From NCBI GenBank assembly GCA_013396635.1, contig WBMW01003983.1:221547-285546 (forward strand): a stretch of DNA of 64,000 nt. Direction: 5' to 3'. Under the pieces are notes generated by a model. The model worked only from the letters and a program-made list of their open reading frames with translations. It was not told where the DNA came from and ran no database searches. Positions within the stretch are counted from its first letter, which is position 1. Every line of letters starts with the position of its first letter. Positions 25,506 through 37,500 of this stretch are shown here, piece by piece. The DNA comes from Penelope pileata. Its lineage: Eukaryota; Chordata; Aves; Galliformes; Cracidae. The translations under genes were made by a program, and so were the position numbers.

Positions 25506-26924
25506 TTTGACAGTGGTATATGTCTGAAGGAAATCTAAAACTGTATTTGTGGAGTGCATTACATATTGAAATGACCATGTTAGCAGTAAGTTGCCTTCTA
25601 GTGGTTATGTGCATTCCAGGTCTTCCTGTTCTGTCGAGGAATTTTGCTACTGAGCACATGTGAACTGGGTCTGTGGTGTGGGTAACTTATTGTCCATCCA
25701 TGCAAGGTCACCGAACAGCAAAACACTGCTTCAAAGGAGCAGTATTTATCGGCTGTCAGTAAGTGCTGGTAGTACAGTGTCACTTACTAATCAGAATGCT
25801 GTATCAAATGAACATTCTGGTTACAATTTCAGCTTACTCGGATTTCTGTGCTATTTCATTTTCAACTTTGTTATCTTAAATCTGTCATTTTTAACTACAT
25901 TCTCTTTTTACAGATTCCTTTGCAAAGTTTCCATCTTTATTATGTTGTAAAGTGAAATTGTTGCTATTAAATTGCAGTGGTTTCTTTCTTTAATTGTGTT
26001 TGTTTTATGTTCAAAAACATATTTTGGTGGTTTGCTAATTTGCGGTCGTAATACGGCAAATGTATTTGAACAAACTCAATGTGGGTATTTGGCAAGTCTT
26101 CTCAAAAATAGCTTTTTTTCTGTTACTGTGTTATCACCAGCCATGTACTAGTTTGAATTTGATTGTGCAGAATATGAAGCTTGGGAAATGTAAGCCTCAG
26201 TGTCCCCACACATCTGGGCCACAAGTTAAATGAAGTCAGGAGAGTAACACACATCAGGCTATGGGGTCCATCGTACACACTTTGTCTGGTCTTGCAGTCC
26301 AGTGACAAGTTCCTTGTTTCAATTTCCAAACACATTCAGAGGCAGATACTTTGGAAAAATATGAAGACATTTTTTTGTTTGTATTTTGCAGTTGCACAGT
26401 GAAGCAAGTATCACTAAGGGTTCTCAGCCTTTCGGAGCAGAGTATAATTTGTTATGCCTTGGCTTCAGCAGTTCCGGGTGACATCACTCCAAGTAGAAGC
26501 TAATCTAGAAAAGCAGTTAAGTTGTCTTCATATTCTGTTTTCTCGTGGCAAGTATTAACAGGGAACAATGCAAAAGATTGTAATGGCAGAGCTTACAAAA
26601 ATAATGAAAATATATTGCACTCTAAAAAATACTGGGAACAGGTCTTCAATTAATGTGTCAGCCTTAAGGATTTTCAAACAGGCAGTGAGTGAGTGAATAA
26701 TTTCTAAATCTTAGGTTGTATTATCCAAAGAACATTTTTATTATAGGACCTCTGAAAAGTTGTGACAGTTGGGACTCAATACACACATTAAGAGTCCACT
26801 GGCCTAATGGTTTTCCTGCTGCTCCTGCTTTGTTCCTGCTAAACACTTGGTTCCCAAAGCTCATTGAGCTATCTGTAAGGCACCTGGACTTATTGTGATA
26901 ATGACCTTTCATTATTTGAATGCC

Positions 26925-27015
26925 AGTGTACAAACATGCTGAAGTCTGTACAGACAGGGAAAAGAAAATGATTCCTGCCTCAAAGCATTTGTAATCTAAC
27001 ACATCATACAAGTGT
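26925..27015 (+). repeat. Diverged L2/CR1-like old repeat
   Basis: The series 'gtgtacaaacatgctg', 'acagggaaaagaaaatgatt', 'cctgcctcaaagcatttgta' and 'atctaa' resembles an old archosaur repeat of the form 'tgtacaaacac ... cctgccccaaagagcttacaatctaa'. Weak match, from memory of the pattern. Confidence 0.33.
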
Positions 27016-30000
27016 ACAAAATTGTGGGGCTGAGCTTGCAAAGAGACACCCCCATGTGGGAATTGCTCCTGATGCTTTGCTGTCTTGCAGGAAGTGCTGA
27101 GTAACTTGAGTAAAGTGAATTAAGCACTCCTCAAATACCTGGGTGGTGCTTTCATTTTCTGCCCTTCATTCTGCCCATGAATGTTCTGGAAGACCAATTT
27201 TATGTCAATACTCTACAACAAAATGATTGGAAGCGGTAAGAAACAGGATGTCCCACATAGGCTTTAGCCTAGGGAATAGTATAAATGAGCAGGTGTTCAA
27301 TTAGGTGTTCATTCTTTCTCTGGGAAGGTCCCTAGTTAACCAAAAAAGACCAAAGAAGCTTTTCTTAACTAATGAGAATTGATCTGAGAGTTAAAATTTG
27401 TGACAACACTGTACCTTATAATCTGTCAATGGAGTGTAACCTGGGGGTGTGTGGCATGGTGGCATCCATCCAGTATGTCCTTGGGCAGTGTAAAACAAGG
27501 TGATGTCAATTTGTTTTTCTGAAATGCATGGGCAACAGATTATTTTTTGAATTGGTGCTGCCGTGTGGGTCTCTAAATGTTCGCAGTCCTTAAAGCTGGA
27601 GTATCTGCCACCTGGCGGTGAGAGCTGTTCAGCAACAGAGCCAGGGCTGAAAAGCATTTTTGGAAATAATTTAGGAGATAAATCTACACGGTATTTTTAT
27701 GACTGTGTATAAAGCACAGTTTATGGCTTCAATATAAACACAGTTAGAACTTCAATAACACCAGTAGGCAGCTGGCACAGGGCCATCACTTGTTGCTGGA
27801 ACTATTGCTGGTCCAAGTGCAGAGATTCTATTGGCTTGAGGGACCTTGCCCACGCCTCACCTGGGGTGGTTCTCACCTTATAACATCTCCGTTCATAACA
27901 TTCAAAGGAAAATGTATCAGCACTGGTGGCTGTGTAGTGCGTTCAAGTGTAAATGTGCTTGTTTTCTCTCAGATCATTAATGCCACATTGGAGTTAGATT
28001 AAAATAAAGTTAAAACTATTACAACTACTAATTGTTTCAGAAGCTGAGGAAGGTAAGTGCATCTCCATGATTACTCTTTCCTAATTCCCCTGTTAGAGCC
28101 AACTGTGATCTGATGGGCTCGGTGCTAACCTTGCTGGTGTTGTGTGATATTTTCATTGCCAGGCTGCCCACTAGCTGGAACTGCACCTCTGGGTAGAAGA
28201 GCAGGCTGCAACCAAATGCCATTTTCAGACTCAAGGAGCGTTTTTTTTTTTTTTGTTGTTTGTTTGTTTTTAATCTTACTCATGTAATTCCAGCTGATAA
28301 ACACATCAGGTACTGTCTTCTATTTGACAGTGAAAACAGGCAGGGTGTCTTGCTCTTTTTAGCAGTAATCCTCTGGTATCCACAATTAGCTTGCAAGCTG
28401 TGGCACCTGGTCTCTTATCACTTAACTGAAGTGTTTCTTGTTTTGTTGATGTGCTTTTCTTCCAGGAATAAACAGTGCCAGTTAGTCTATTTGATCATGA
28501 AATCCCTCTTCTGCCTTGGAAGCTTACAGACACTGGAGAGGAAAGTGTGATGACAATAGGGAGCTGCACAGGAGATACTTGTGTATGTTTTATTTTGTAA
28601 TTGAGTTTAGGATGACTGGAGATACAGCCTCCTAAATTAACCCAACCAAGGAATGTCTATGCCAGCTTCACGTTATGAAGGGAAACGGTGCTTGAAATAC
28701 TGCTGTGGGATGAGAAATCCCACTTGAAAAGGACTGCCTGGCCCTGCAGCAAGAGACGTCAAGCATCAAAGCTGGAAGAAATTATTTCAATGAGCTCCTT
28801 TTATAAGCATTGTTTTTAAAGGTTTTTGGTGATTTAGCAATTGTAAGGAGTTTATAAAGCCCTACTGTTATTGCCTCAGGACTGTCTTCCTCACAGGATT
28901 TTCTCAAGCTGTTGCCTCCTGGGCCGCAGGGGCCTGTTGTGGCCCTGGGTTTGTGCTGGGGGCTGTGGGTGTGCCGGCGGCATGCACACCACAAGCTGCT
29001 CCAGGTGGAGCCTGTTCTCCACAGGTTTGTTTGGGAAGATTTTCATCAATAGAGAGAGAGGCCAGAGCCACATCTCAAACTCTTTTCAAAAGGAAAATCT
29101 GCATGAAAAGAAAGTGCGGTAGCTTTGCCCATGTACTGGCCTTGCACACGCGATCAGGGCCTTTCCCCCGTGTCCCCTGCCGCTGGAGGTGAGGGGGGCT
29201 GGTGCCTGGGCTTCCCTCTGCCCTGTCTTCAGCCCACCTCATGAGCCCAGCCCCTGCTTCCACTTTTAGCTTTGCTGTTCCGTGAGGCCAACTCAAAACA
29301 TGACCCTCTGACGACATTTCACTAACGTTATTTTTAGGGGTTGGTGAGGAAGCGATCTGCCCCTCTCTGCCTACGCCACTAGCTCTACCTTGAACATAAT
29401 GCCTCCTGATCCTCCGCCCAAAAACAGCGAGGGAAGCACAGCGTGACAGCCAGGTTCCCACATACGCAGGTTGGTTCCCTGGTGAGGGCTGGACTGGTCC
29501 TTTATTCCTTGAGATCAGCAACGCCTGCCTGTGTAGAGGTGTCTGTGTGTGCATGTGTATGCGTGTGCACATACATAAATGTATTTAATATAAAGTTGGC
29601 TTCAGCGCTAGCTGAAGCATTTCGAGATCGAGCAATGCCACAGTAAAGGTTGCTCACCTCAGCTGACTGGAAGAACCAGCACAGGAGCTCATGAAGGTTT
29701 GTATTAATTAGCTTAATTGTCCTTGTGGGCTGACACTGCAGATAAAGCCATGCTTGATGCTGAGTTTCTGCCGTGCTTATGCCCCCAGCTTCCATGGGAT
29801 GTGTTCACATTTGCCTGCTAGTCTAGACCTGATGCCTCATCTTCTATGTGATTAAAGCTTTCCTAATGGCTTTAAGTAATTTACTCCGCAATTGTCAGAA
29901 CATTTGGTAGACGTTTTTCTTTGTGTTGTAAAAGTTGTAAAATTCTGAAGAATAAAATCTCACTGAAAAATCTCCAAAACTTTTGCGTAGAAATGGATGA

Positions 30001-33000
30001 CTTATCATAGAGCCTGATTTCTTATCTTCTTGGTAGGGAAAATTCTGTGTCTGCGATGCAATTCTCCAAGCAGTAGGTATACATCCTGACCAACACTTGG
30101 TCTGCTCCTGACTGCCCAGAAGGTATGAAGAACCTTTGTTAGCATCATCCTTTTATCTGATTTGTGAGTTAATGGGATACTTCTACTTTGAGCAACCTAA
30201 AGGATATTGAAAATGATTTTCTGTCAGCTGTCATGGAAATGTGGGAGATACCCCGAAGTGCCAACATGCTGTCCCCGAGCAGGTTGCCACCCCCAGGAGC
30301 ATTCTGCTTGGGATAAAACACAATTCTCATGCAAGGTCTGCTTGTTGTTAGGCTGCAGTTTTCCAAGAACTGGAAGAGCACTTTTCCAAATAGAAGTGTC
30401 TCTTGGTTTACACTAATGCTGATAAGTAACAACATGAAAGCATTTGACAGAAACACCTTTTGTTTGAGGGTTGCAGATAGCAACACTTTTAGGTCTCCTT
30501 CTCTGGCCCTGAACTTTAAAAACTATTCCAATCTATTTTGTCGAGGTTTCCATTCAATTTTCTAATCTCTATTTCAGGATGTCTAAAACTGTTAAACACC
30601 CTCAGGCAAACCAGATATGTGGGAGAATCCTAATAGTTCTAGACTTTTGCAAGTGCTCTGACCTGAGAGTTGCAGTGAGGCTGTAGCCTCTTCGCTGTGT
30701 CAGGAAAAATTTATGTCTATCATATGAAAGAGTCTCATTCTGCTTTGGGATAAAGAAATAACAGGAACAGACAAAATTCTGAAAACTTTCTTTTTTGAAA
30801 ACTCATGCTGGGATAGTCAGGGAATGAAGAGTAATTTGTGTCTCTGTCGCTCCCTCAGGTCAGAACTGCAAGGGGCTGACAGCAGAACTGATTTAGGAGC
30901 TGATGGGAGTAAATTGGATTGATGTGGAGATTGGATGTGCAGAAGTAATCGCGGAGTAATGGTCAGAGCTCCTGAAGCACCAGAGTCAACACCATCTTTA
31001 TCATTAAATCTGTCACCACTAATTCTCATTCACACATGTAGTTTGAGTAAGGGTCTAAAAAGGTTAGGAAAAAAAGCAGACATAAAAATGCAAAATATGC
31101 ATATATTTGTAATAATTAAGACCAAATTACAATTATTAAATACTTTTATATATAAAGCGTTATTAGTTTTTTTTTATCTTTTAAGGTTGGGGAGCACAGC
31201 AGTAGGGGAATTGCAGTCCTGGAACCTGTCTCACCTGTGTCTGATCCAAGCCTTGAGTCCTGCTCCCAACAAGCATCAAAAAGAGATGCTTCACAACACC
31301 AGGGAAGAAATCTCCACTAGTGATAATAAACCCACAGGATGAAAGTCTTTCTATCCTTATCACTTACGCCCTTAGGCATGAGGTTTTCTATTTATTGTAC
31401 ACATTTTTAATGCTGCAGTGTTTTCACTATGCATGTAAATGTCTAACCCCTGTTTAAAGCCGTGTAGGCACAGCCCTTGCCAATACAGGCCCCAGCACGG
31501 GGCAGTGGGTGCTTCACTGCAAAGGGTAAGAGGTACCACGGCAAAGGCATGCTATGAGCTGTGCTTTAAAACACAGGTGAACGTGCAGGAGGAAGATGGG
31601 CCATTCGGAGAGCACCTGTCCCCCAGCAGCAAGGGGAAATGAGCAGGGCTGCAGCTCGCCAAGCGTGCCATGCAGCAGCAGGCTGAAGAAGTGCAGACTG
31701 GAAGACGGAAACCGCAATGACCACCGATGTGAGTTCACACTGGTGCAAGTGTGCAGCAGGTTAAACCACAAGCTTAATCCCTGACCATTTCATTCTATTC
31801 TTATGTTAGCTTTTATAAGAATATAGATGTGCTTTTGGTGCATTTAAGTGTATTTTGAATCTCTGTTCTCTCACCCTTGTGTCACATACAGGATGAAAGA
31901 AGTTTGGGCTTCCCAAACTTTAGTATTTCTTATGGGCAAGTTGAGATGGCTCCTCACGTGGTACCCTAGCACACTTTTGAACCTATATGAGCCCCTGAAA
32001 TGCCCGAAGTATTTGGGTGTTTGTAAGGCCTCATTCTGAGTCCTAGATTTTGCTGTGAGAGACAACAACACATTGCGTCACCCAAGTCTATTTGTGGATC
32101 TGAGCCTATATTCATATGCTTACATTTAAGGTGGCTGAAAGCCTCTGAGAACTGTAGGTAAAGGTTAATTCTGTGTACCCAAGACAAGCTCACGGCTGTA
32201 ATGGAAAGCAGAGGAAAGAGAAGCTGGAAAGAGAGCAAGGACGGGGAAAGCTCCCACAGGCTGGGGTCTGTGGTTGTGCAGAGGGCTTCTATGCGCTGCG
32301 CTGTTACTGGTGGCTGGCAGCAGCGGGGAGAGCTATGCAGAGCCACGACCGTGGTGTTTGTATCAACCTCTCTCTCCTTCTTTCCAATTTGTTGCCATAA
32401 GCAACCGGATATTTTGGCTGTGTCTAGAAGCAAACCGGGACTCACTACTAAAGCTCTACAGAGACCTCTGAAAATACCCAAGCAACCAATGAATAATTCA
32501 ACAAATGCTGGAATTATTTTAAATGATTTTGTTTAAGTGCATCTCCTGATTAGGAAGTCTATTCTCCTTTGTTATTGATTTTTTAGCTTTTGTGCAAAAT
32601 AACTCTACTCTTTTTTTTTTTTTTTAAGCCTCCCTGGTACATCCAGGAAGGGGTCCTTTTATCAATGAGAAACTGTAAATTCACATTCTAACAAAAACTT
32701 TACCTGGTAAACTGAAAATGAAGCACTTCTGATAGCCCTTGAAGGTCTGCCTGGTCTGGTGCAGGTGTGTGGTCAAGCCCCCGTACAGCTGTCTGGGCAG
32801 GTCCCAGGCATACCCACCTGCAACAAGGGTGCTCTTGCAGGGAAGACAGGAGGCAGCTTCACAGATAAGTCCAGCTAACAGGATGACCTGAGTCTTTGAT
32901 TTTTACCATGATATTTCCTGCCTTTGACTCTTTGTGTTTGAATTATGAGCTGGCACGTTGTAAGGACCAGCAGCAGTGGGACAGAGCAGCCCAGAACTGG

Positions 33001-34086
33001 GGCTCAATGTGTGCAGATTCGTAGTTTGACAGAGAGAACAACGGCAGAGCCATGCAGCTGCCTTCTGCCAGGCCAGCGAGACCTTCCCCTTGGCGTGTCA
33101 CCTGCGGTATCCGGCAGAGCAAAGCACTGCACCCCTTAAATCACAACGGCAAAAACGAAGCAGGACCCTCCTCACATTAAGTGACTTTCAAGAGGGTGGC
33201 AGAGATGAGGAGAAATGACATGGGGCACAAATTACTCCTACATTTTAATGTGCTGCTTGGCAGCCTGCCAAGCCAAGCTCTCAGAAACTCTGAACTTCAG
33301 CCATAAGTCTTGATACGTCCCTGGACACCACGAGAGCTCAAATGATGAATGTGAGGTTCTCTTCATTTGTTTTCCTGGCCTTGAATTGTTAAGATTCCAG
33401 CTCCAATTCTTCTAGCATGGAGTTTGTAGAGAAGAGCCTTGGAAGAAACACGACTTTCTCAGTCAGACACCAGGGGCTGGAAACAGCCTCCCGGCAGCGA
33501 TGCTGCTCCGTGGTAACATCACCACAGTTTCGGCCTCTGCAGGTTCTGCTGTCAGGCGGTCCCCAGGGCCTGGCTGCTTGAGCTGCCCAACCCCGCAGCG
33601 TGCGGCCAGACAGGCCAGTGCTGGGTGTGTGCCAGCGGGCTCTGCCAGCCCTGTCCTTGGCACAGGGACTTCAGGAAAACGACCGCGGCAGGGGCACACC
33701 TCCCAGCAACGGCTTCGGTGTCCAAATAGTCACAGGGCAACAACGAGCGCGGCCTTGGCAGAAGGTGCTCCCGAGCTGCCGGGGCCCCTGGGTGCCTGCT
33801 CGCCGGGAGACACAGCCCCGCCGGGAGGGCCCCAGCCCGCTCCCCAGGAAGCGGCGGCTGCGGGACCGATGTCGCCTCTGAGGGGATCAAACGGCGCCGG
33901 GATCGGAGGCGGCGCGAGGGGCCGGGCAGCACCGCCGGGCCTCGGCCACCCGCGGGGCGGCGGGAGGAGACCCCGGGCCCCGGCGGCCTCCTCCTCCTCC
34001 GCGAGCACGGGGGAGGACAGCAGCTAGAGGGAGCTCCTCCGGCCCGCATCCGCCCGTGCGCCCCGGTTCCTTTCATAGGCTCCCCC

Positions 34087-34087
34087 N
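34087..34087. other. Ambiguous base in CpG island
   Basis: A single n after a C-run inside the CpG island; it marks low-quality GC-rich sequence. Confidence 0.9.
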
Positions 34088-34347
34088 GCGCAGCGGAGGG
34101 GCCTGGGCGAGGGGCTCTGGCGGCTCCTGGCCGCCCTGCCCGGGCACCGGAGTTAGAAGCTGGCTCGCTCCCCGCTTGGGAGGGGTGAATCCTATTCTGC
34201 CGCATCTGTTTACAGCGGTTTCCAGGACGTGGGGCTTTATCGCGGGGTTTCGGCCGTAGGAAGCGCCCCGCGTGGTTCGGCGCGGGGGAGCGGCTCCGCG
34301 CGGCCCTCTGCCATGCGCTGCCCCGCGCTCCGCTCCGCTCGGCGGCC

Positions 34348-34350
34348 NNN
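34348..34350. other. NNN run in CpG island (possible collapsed gap)
   Basis: Three Ns sit between 'ctccgctcggcggcc' and 'gcggcagccccgagcc'. The true missing length is not known from the sequence. It matters because the NMT2 initiator exon is not found nearby. Confidence 0.85.
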
Positions 34351-34500
34351 GCGGCAGCCCCGAGCCCGCGCCTCGTGCGGAGCAGCGCGTTGCAGCCGGG
34401 CGGAGCGGGGCTGCGGGGCTCGGGCCGCGGGTGTTCCTCTGCCCGTAGTGTGCTTCCACACGCTGCCACGGATCTGTCGTCTGCGCTGCAGTTTTCGGGA

Positions 34501-37500
34501 GGCTTCCTTTAGACGTGCTTCCTTGCTTGTTTGGGGTTAGGAAACATGACGGCAAGGAAAACGCATTCGTGTCGCAAGCAGGAGTGGCTGGAGTACGCTA
34601 AAATAGAAACAGGCTAATGTATACACTCCTGCACAAACACCTTCCTCATGAATTTCCGATTCATTTGTCGAGAGTGTCTGTGCGGGTGATGGGTGCTGAC
34701 GATGTAAGCTGGTTGCCCCGAGGATTGGCCTGGCAGCAAGAGCTGCAGCAGGGGAACTTCCCCACTGCTGCTGGACCGGCGCAGCCACGGTGTGGGGGCA
34801 GAAGCAGTTGAGTCAAAATAACTGCAGCAATGGAAATCTTGGATATTAAAAAGGGACAAAATAGTGCTTAATTGTCTCGGTGCTTTTGTTATGTTGGTTT
34901 GCATACCTGTGCCACAGTCAAAGATTCCCAAATACGCAGCAGTGGCACCACTAAGAGCAGGGAATGATTGTGCATTGCCCTTTGCAGAGAAAGAAGTGCC
35001 GGGCCAGGTCATTTAACAGCTGGGGAACGGCTGCCTTGAGCTCTCTCATGTGTTGCTCCTACTCTGGTCCCTTCGGTCTGTCCTCCTGACGCTGCCTGGT
35101 GCGGTGCTGCCAGCCCGGGAGCTGTGGGAGCTGCGGGAGCTGTGTGCAAGGAGCAGCCGCAGGACAGGGACCTGCGCTTCTGCCAGCTGCCGTACCCAGC
35201 CTGTGTCCTGCCAGCTCAGCGGGCACCTCGTGCTGCTGCAGGCTGTGCCATGTTCTCTCCAAAACTGCTTGTAGTTGAACGTCCCGTAGGTGTTTTGAGG
35301 AGTATTGCAAAGAAGCTCCTTTATTCATTTTTGCTTGGAAGCATTCACTTCCTATTTTGCTAGACCACTGCAATACAGAAAAGCCTCTAAGTATTAGTGT
35401 CAGTTTTCTGTGGTGTTTTCAGTGCATGAAGTCTAATATTGACTTTTGAATTACTGTATTTTGCATTTGTGAAGTCTTTGAGAATCTTGTTTGCTGCATG
35501 TCTGCAGGCTGAAATAGTCAAACAAATTCCATCAAATGCAGAGGAACGTCTGAGAGTACAGCAAACACAGCGATGTCTTGAGACCTGCTCTCAAGCAGGG
35601 GAAGCTAGCTCACGGTCACAGGACCCTGCCTTCCTCCCTGTTTTCTCCCTGTTTTGGTGTTTTCATTTTGGAGGTAGCTTTGAGGTTTGCTTTGAGTTTT
35701 TAGGTTAGGCTTTATATACTTGAGCAATGTATAAGCAGTCTTATGGCTCAAAGCTGTGGCTGTGCCAACTGACTTGTTACAGTCTGAGTGGCCTCCCTTG
35801 ATGGTGATCAATATTTAATCTCATGATATCTTTACCTGCACTTTTTTTACAAGGAGAGGGTGTGTTGTGTGCCAGTCTGTAGTAGGACTGCTTTGTAGAT
35901 AAGTTCCTTTCAAACCATTTCTTAATGTGTCCTTGGAATACTGCCCTCAAATCAACACGGTCTGTATATGTACGTATGTGTGACTTTGCAGCACAAAATG
36001 CCAGTTTTAGCTCTCAACTGTGCAGAGGTGTTTGTCCTCTGTTTCTGGTCCTGTTTTTTAGCTGCAGGATTATGTATGTTGTGTGACTCATATTGCTGCT
36101 CTGTTCCGTCTGCAGTTTGCTGCTGCTTGATGCATTATGCTGTACTTGTCCTGCTTCCTAATAAAGTCTTGTTTACAAAACAGCTTTGTTAGTGTGTATG
36201 TAGGGAAATACCTGTTCACTGCACCTGAGCCCACCGTGCTGAGCGTGGTTTGGTACGGCCTCTCAGTTCGTTCTCAGTATCTCTTTCTGCTCCATGACAG
36301 AAAGGAAGGTTTAGCAAACAGATGAGGAAAAATATGGCCTTTAAGCCCCACCCCCTCCCAAGAAATGATTTACTTTGAATGCTTTAGTAGTACACTCCTG
36401 TAATTATCATATTGTATTATCGTATCGTATGTATTATTAAGGGGCAACCTTCTAAACAGTGCTACTTTTAGATACGTTTTTTTAGTGCATTTTTAAGGTA
36501 GTAGAGGCAGTGCTCGGTTTTAACATGTGAGGTTGAAATCTTGGAGCACAGCCTTACAGACTTGGGGGAGTCAGGGGAGGCCCACAAAGCTCAGGGGAGC
36601 ATCTGGTGGCTTTGGTGGGTTTGGTGTTGCGGCATTGCTGCTGGTTTTCCAAGCTGAAGAAATTTGCGTTTCCAAGCACTGAAATGTGTGCAAATGAGGT
36701 GTTAGTCCAGAAGGGATGTTAGTGGGAGTGTTGGCTGTGGGATTTGAAGGAGATGTAGTAAGCCTTTCCAGTTTTATTCTATTGAAATGGTGGTGGTCTA
36801 ATGCAGGAGGGGGAAAGCCCTGTGCTTCAGAGCCTCCATTTTCTGTATGAACCAAGGACGGCCCTAGTATAAATAACACTACTTTGAAATGTGTTGGAGT
36901 CTTGCTCAAATACTTAAGATCTGATTTTTTAAGAAAAGATCTACATAACGCCTTCAGAAATGTAGTTTTGCAACCTCGCTTACTCAGAGAGAGACAAAAA
37001 ACACTGTGAAGGAAAGAAAAACCCCATCCATACAGTCCTAGGTCTTTGCAGCTTAAAAACGAGCAACTGAAATATGTTTGGTTTTAAATCTGAGAAATTG
37101 TTAACTTGAAATTGCCACTCTGTGTAACTTAAACCAGATGTTGGTATTGCAGCAGGCTGGTTGTGCTGATTTAGTGTCCAAAAAGACAATTAAAATAACA
37201 TTGGAGAATGGGCACAGTGGGAAAGATGATCTCTGATCAGAACGGAGGGCCCAGGACAGTGTGAGCACCTGAGCAGCGTGGCTCTGGCAGCCCCATGGCT
37301 CCGGCTGAGCACTGCCCGGCTCTGGCCAGAGCTCTGTGCAGCGAGCTTGCCGGCCTGTGCCACGCTGCTCCCCACATGCAGCGAGCATCCCCATTTTTCC
37401 ATTAAAAAAACTCGCATACTGCGAGAGGCAAAAATCTTTTTTCACATTTGTGCAAAACACCAGATGTGCGTACATAAGTGGAAAGGTATGTGGGTGGGAT

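Larger units (their letters stand above)
24771..33479. other. Intergenic region between FAM171A1 and NMT2
   Basis: About 8.7 kb with no recognisable exon, tRNA or intact mobile element. It contains two diverged old retroposon-like fragments (25380-25505 and 26925-27015), T-runs at about 25325 and 28242, and a short CA/TG-rich patch near 29540-29580. The longest open frames (up to 171 codons) show no familiar protein content. Confidence 0.7.
33480..34500 (+). promoter_or_regulatory. NMT2: CpG island, probable NMT2 promoter and exon 1 region
   Basis: CG dinucleotides are dense here and scarce in the flanks. GC-box-like sequences (gggcgg) occur at about 33955 and at 34398. The block is the strongest CpG island between FAM171A1 and the first visible NMT2 coding exon at 41253, so it is the natural place for NMT2 exon 1 and its promoter. 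I could not find the expected start-codon exon (acidic, beginning MAEDSES in the human protein) on either side of the NNN at 34348-34350. Long open frames on both strands (up to 305 codons on the minus strand) result from the high GC content. Confidence 0.7.

Noticed and set aside
33970..34027. 'gggggaggacagcagc' as a possible NMT2 start (MAEDS-like)
   Set aside because: There is no ATG in place, a stop follows at once, and no 110-nt acidic reading frame with a donor follows.
33552..34469. 305-codon open frame on the - strand in the CpG island
   Set aside because: GC-rich DNA rarely holds stop codons; the translation is Ala/Arg/Pro/Gly low complexity, crosses Ns, and matches no family I know.
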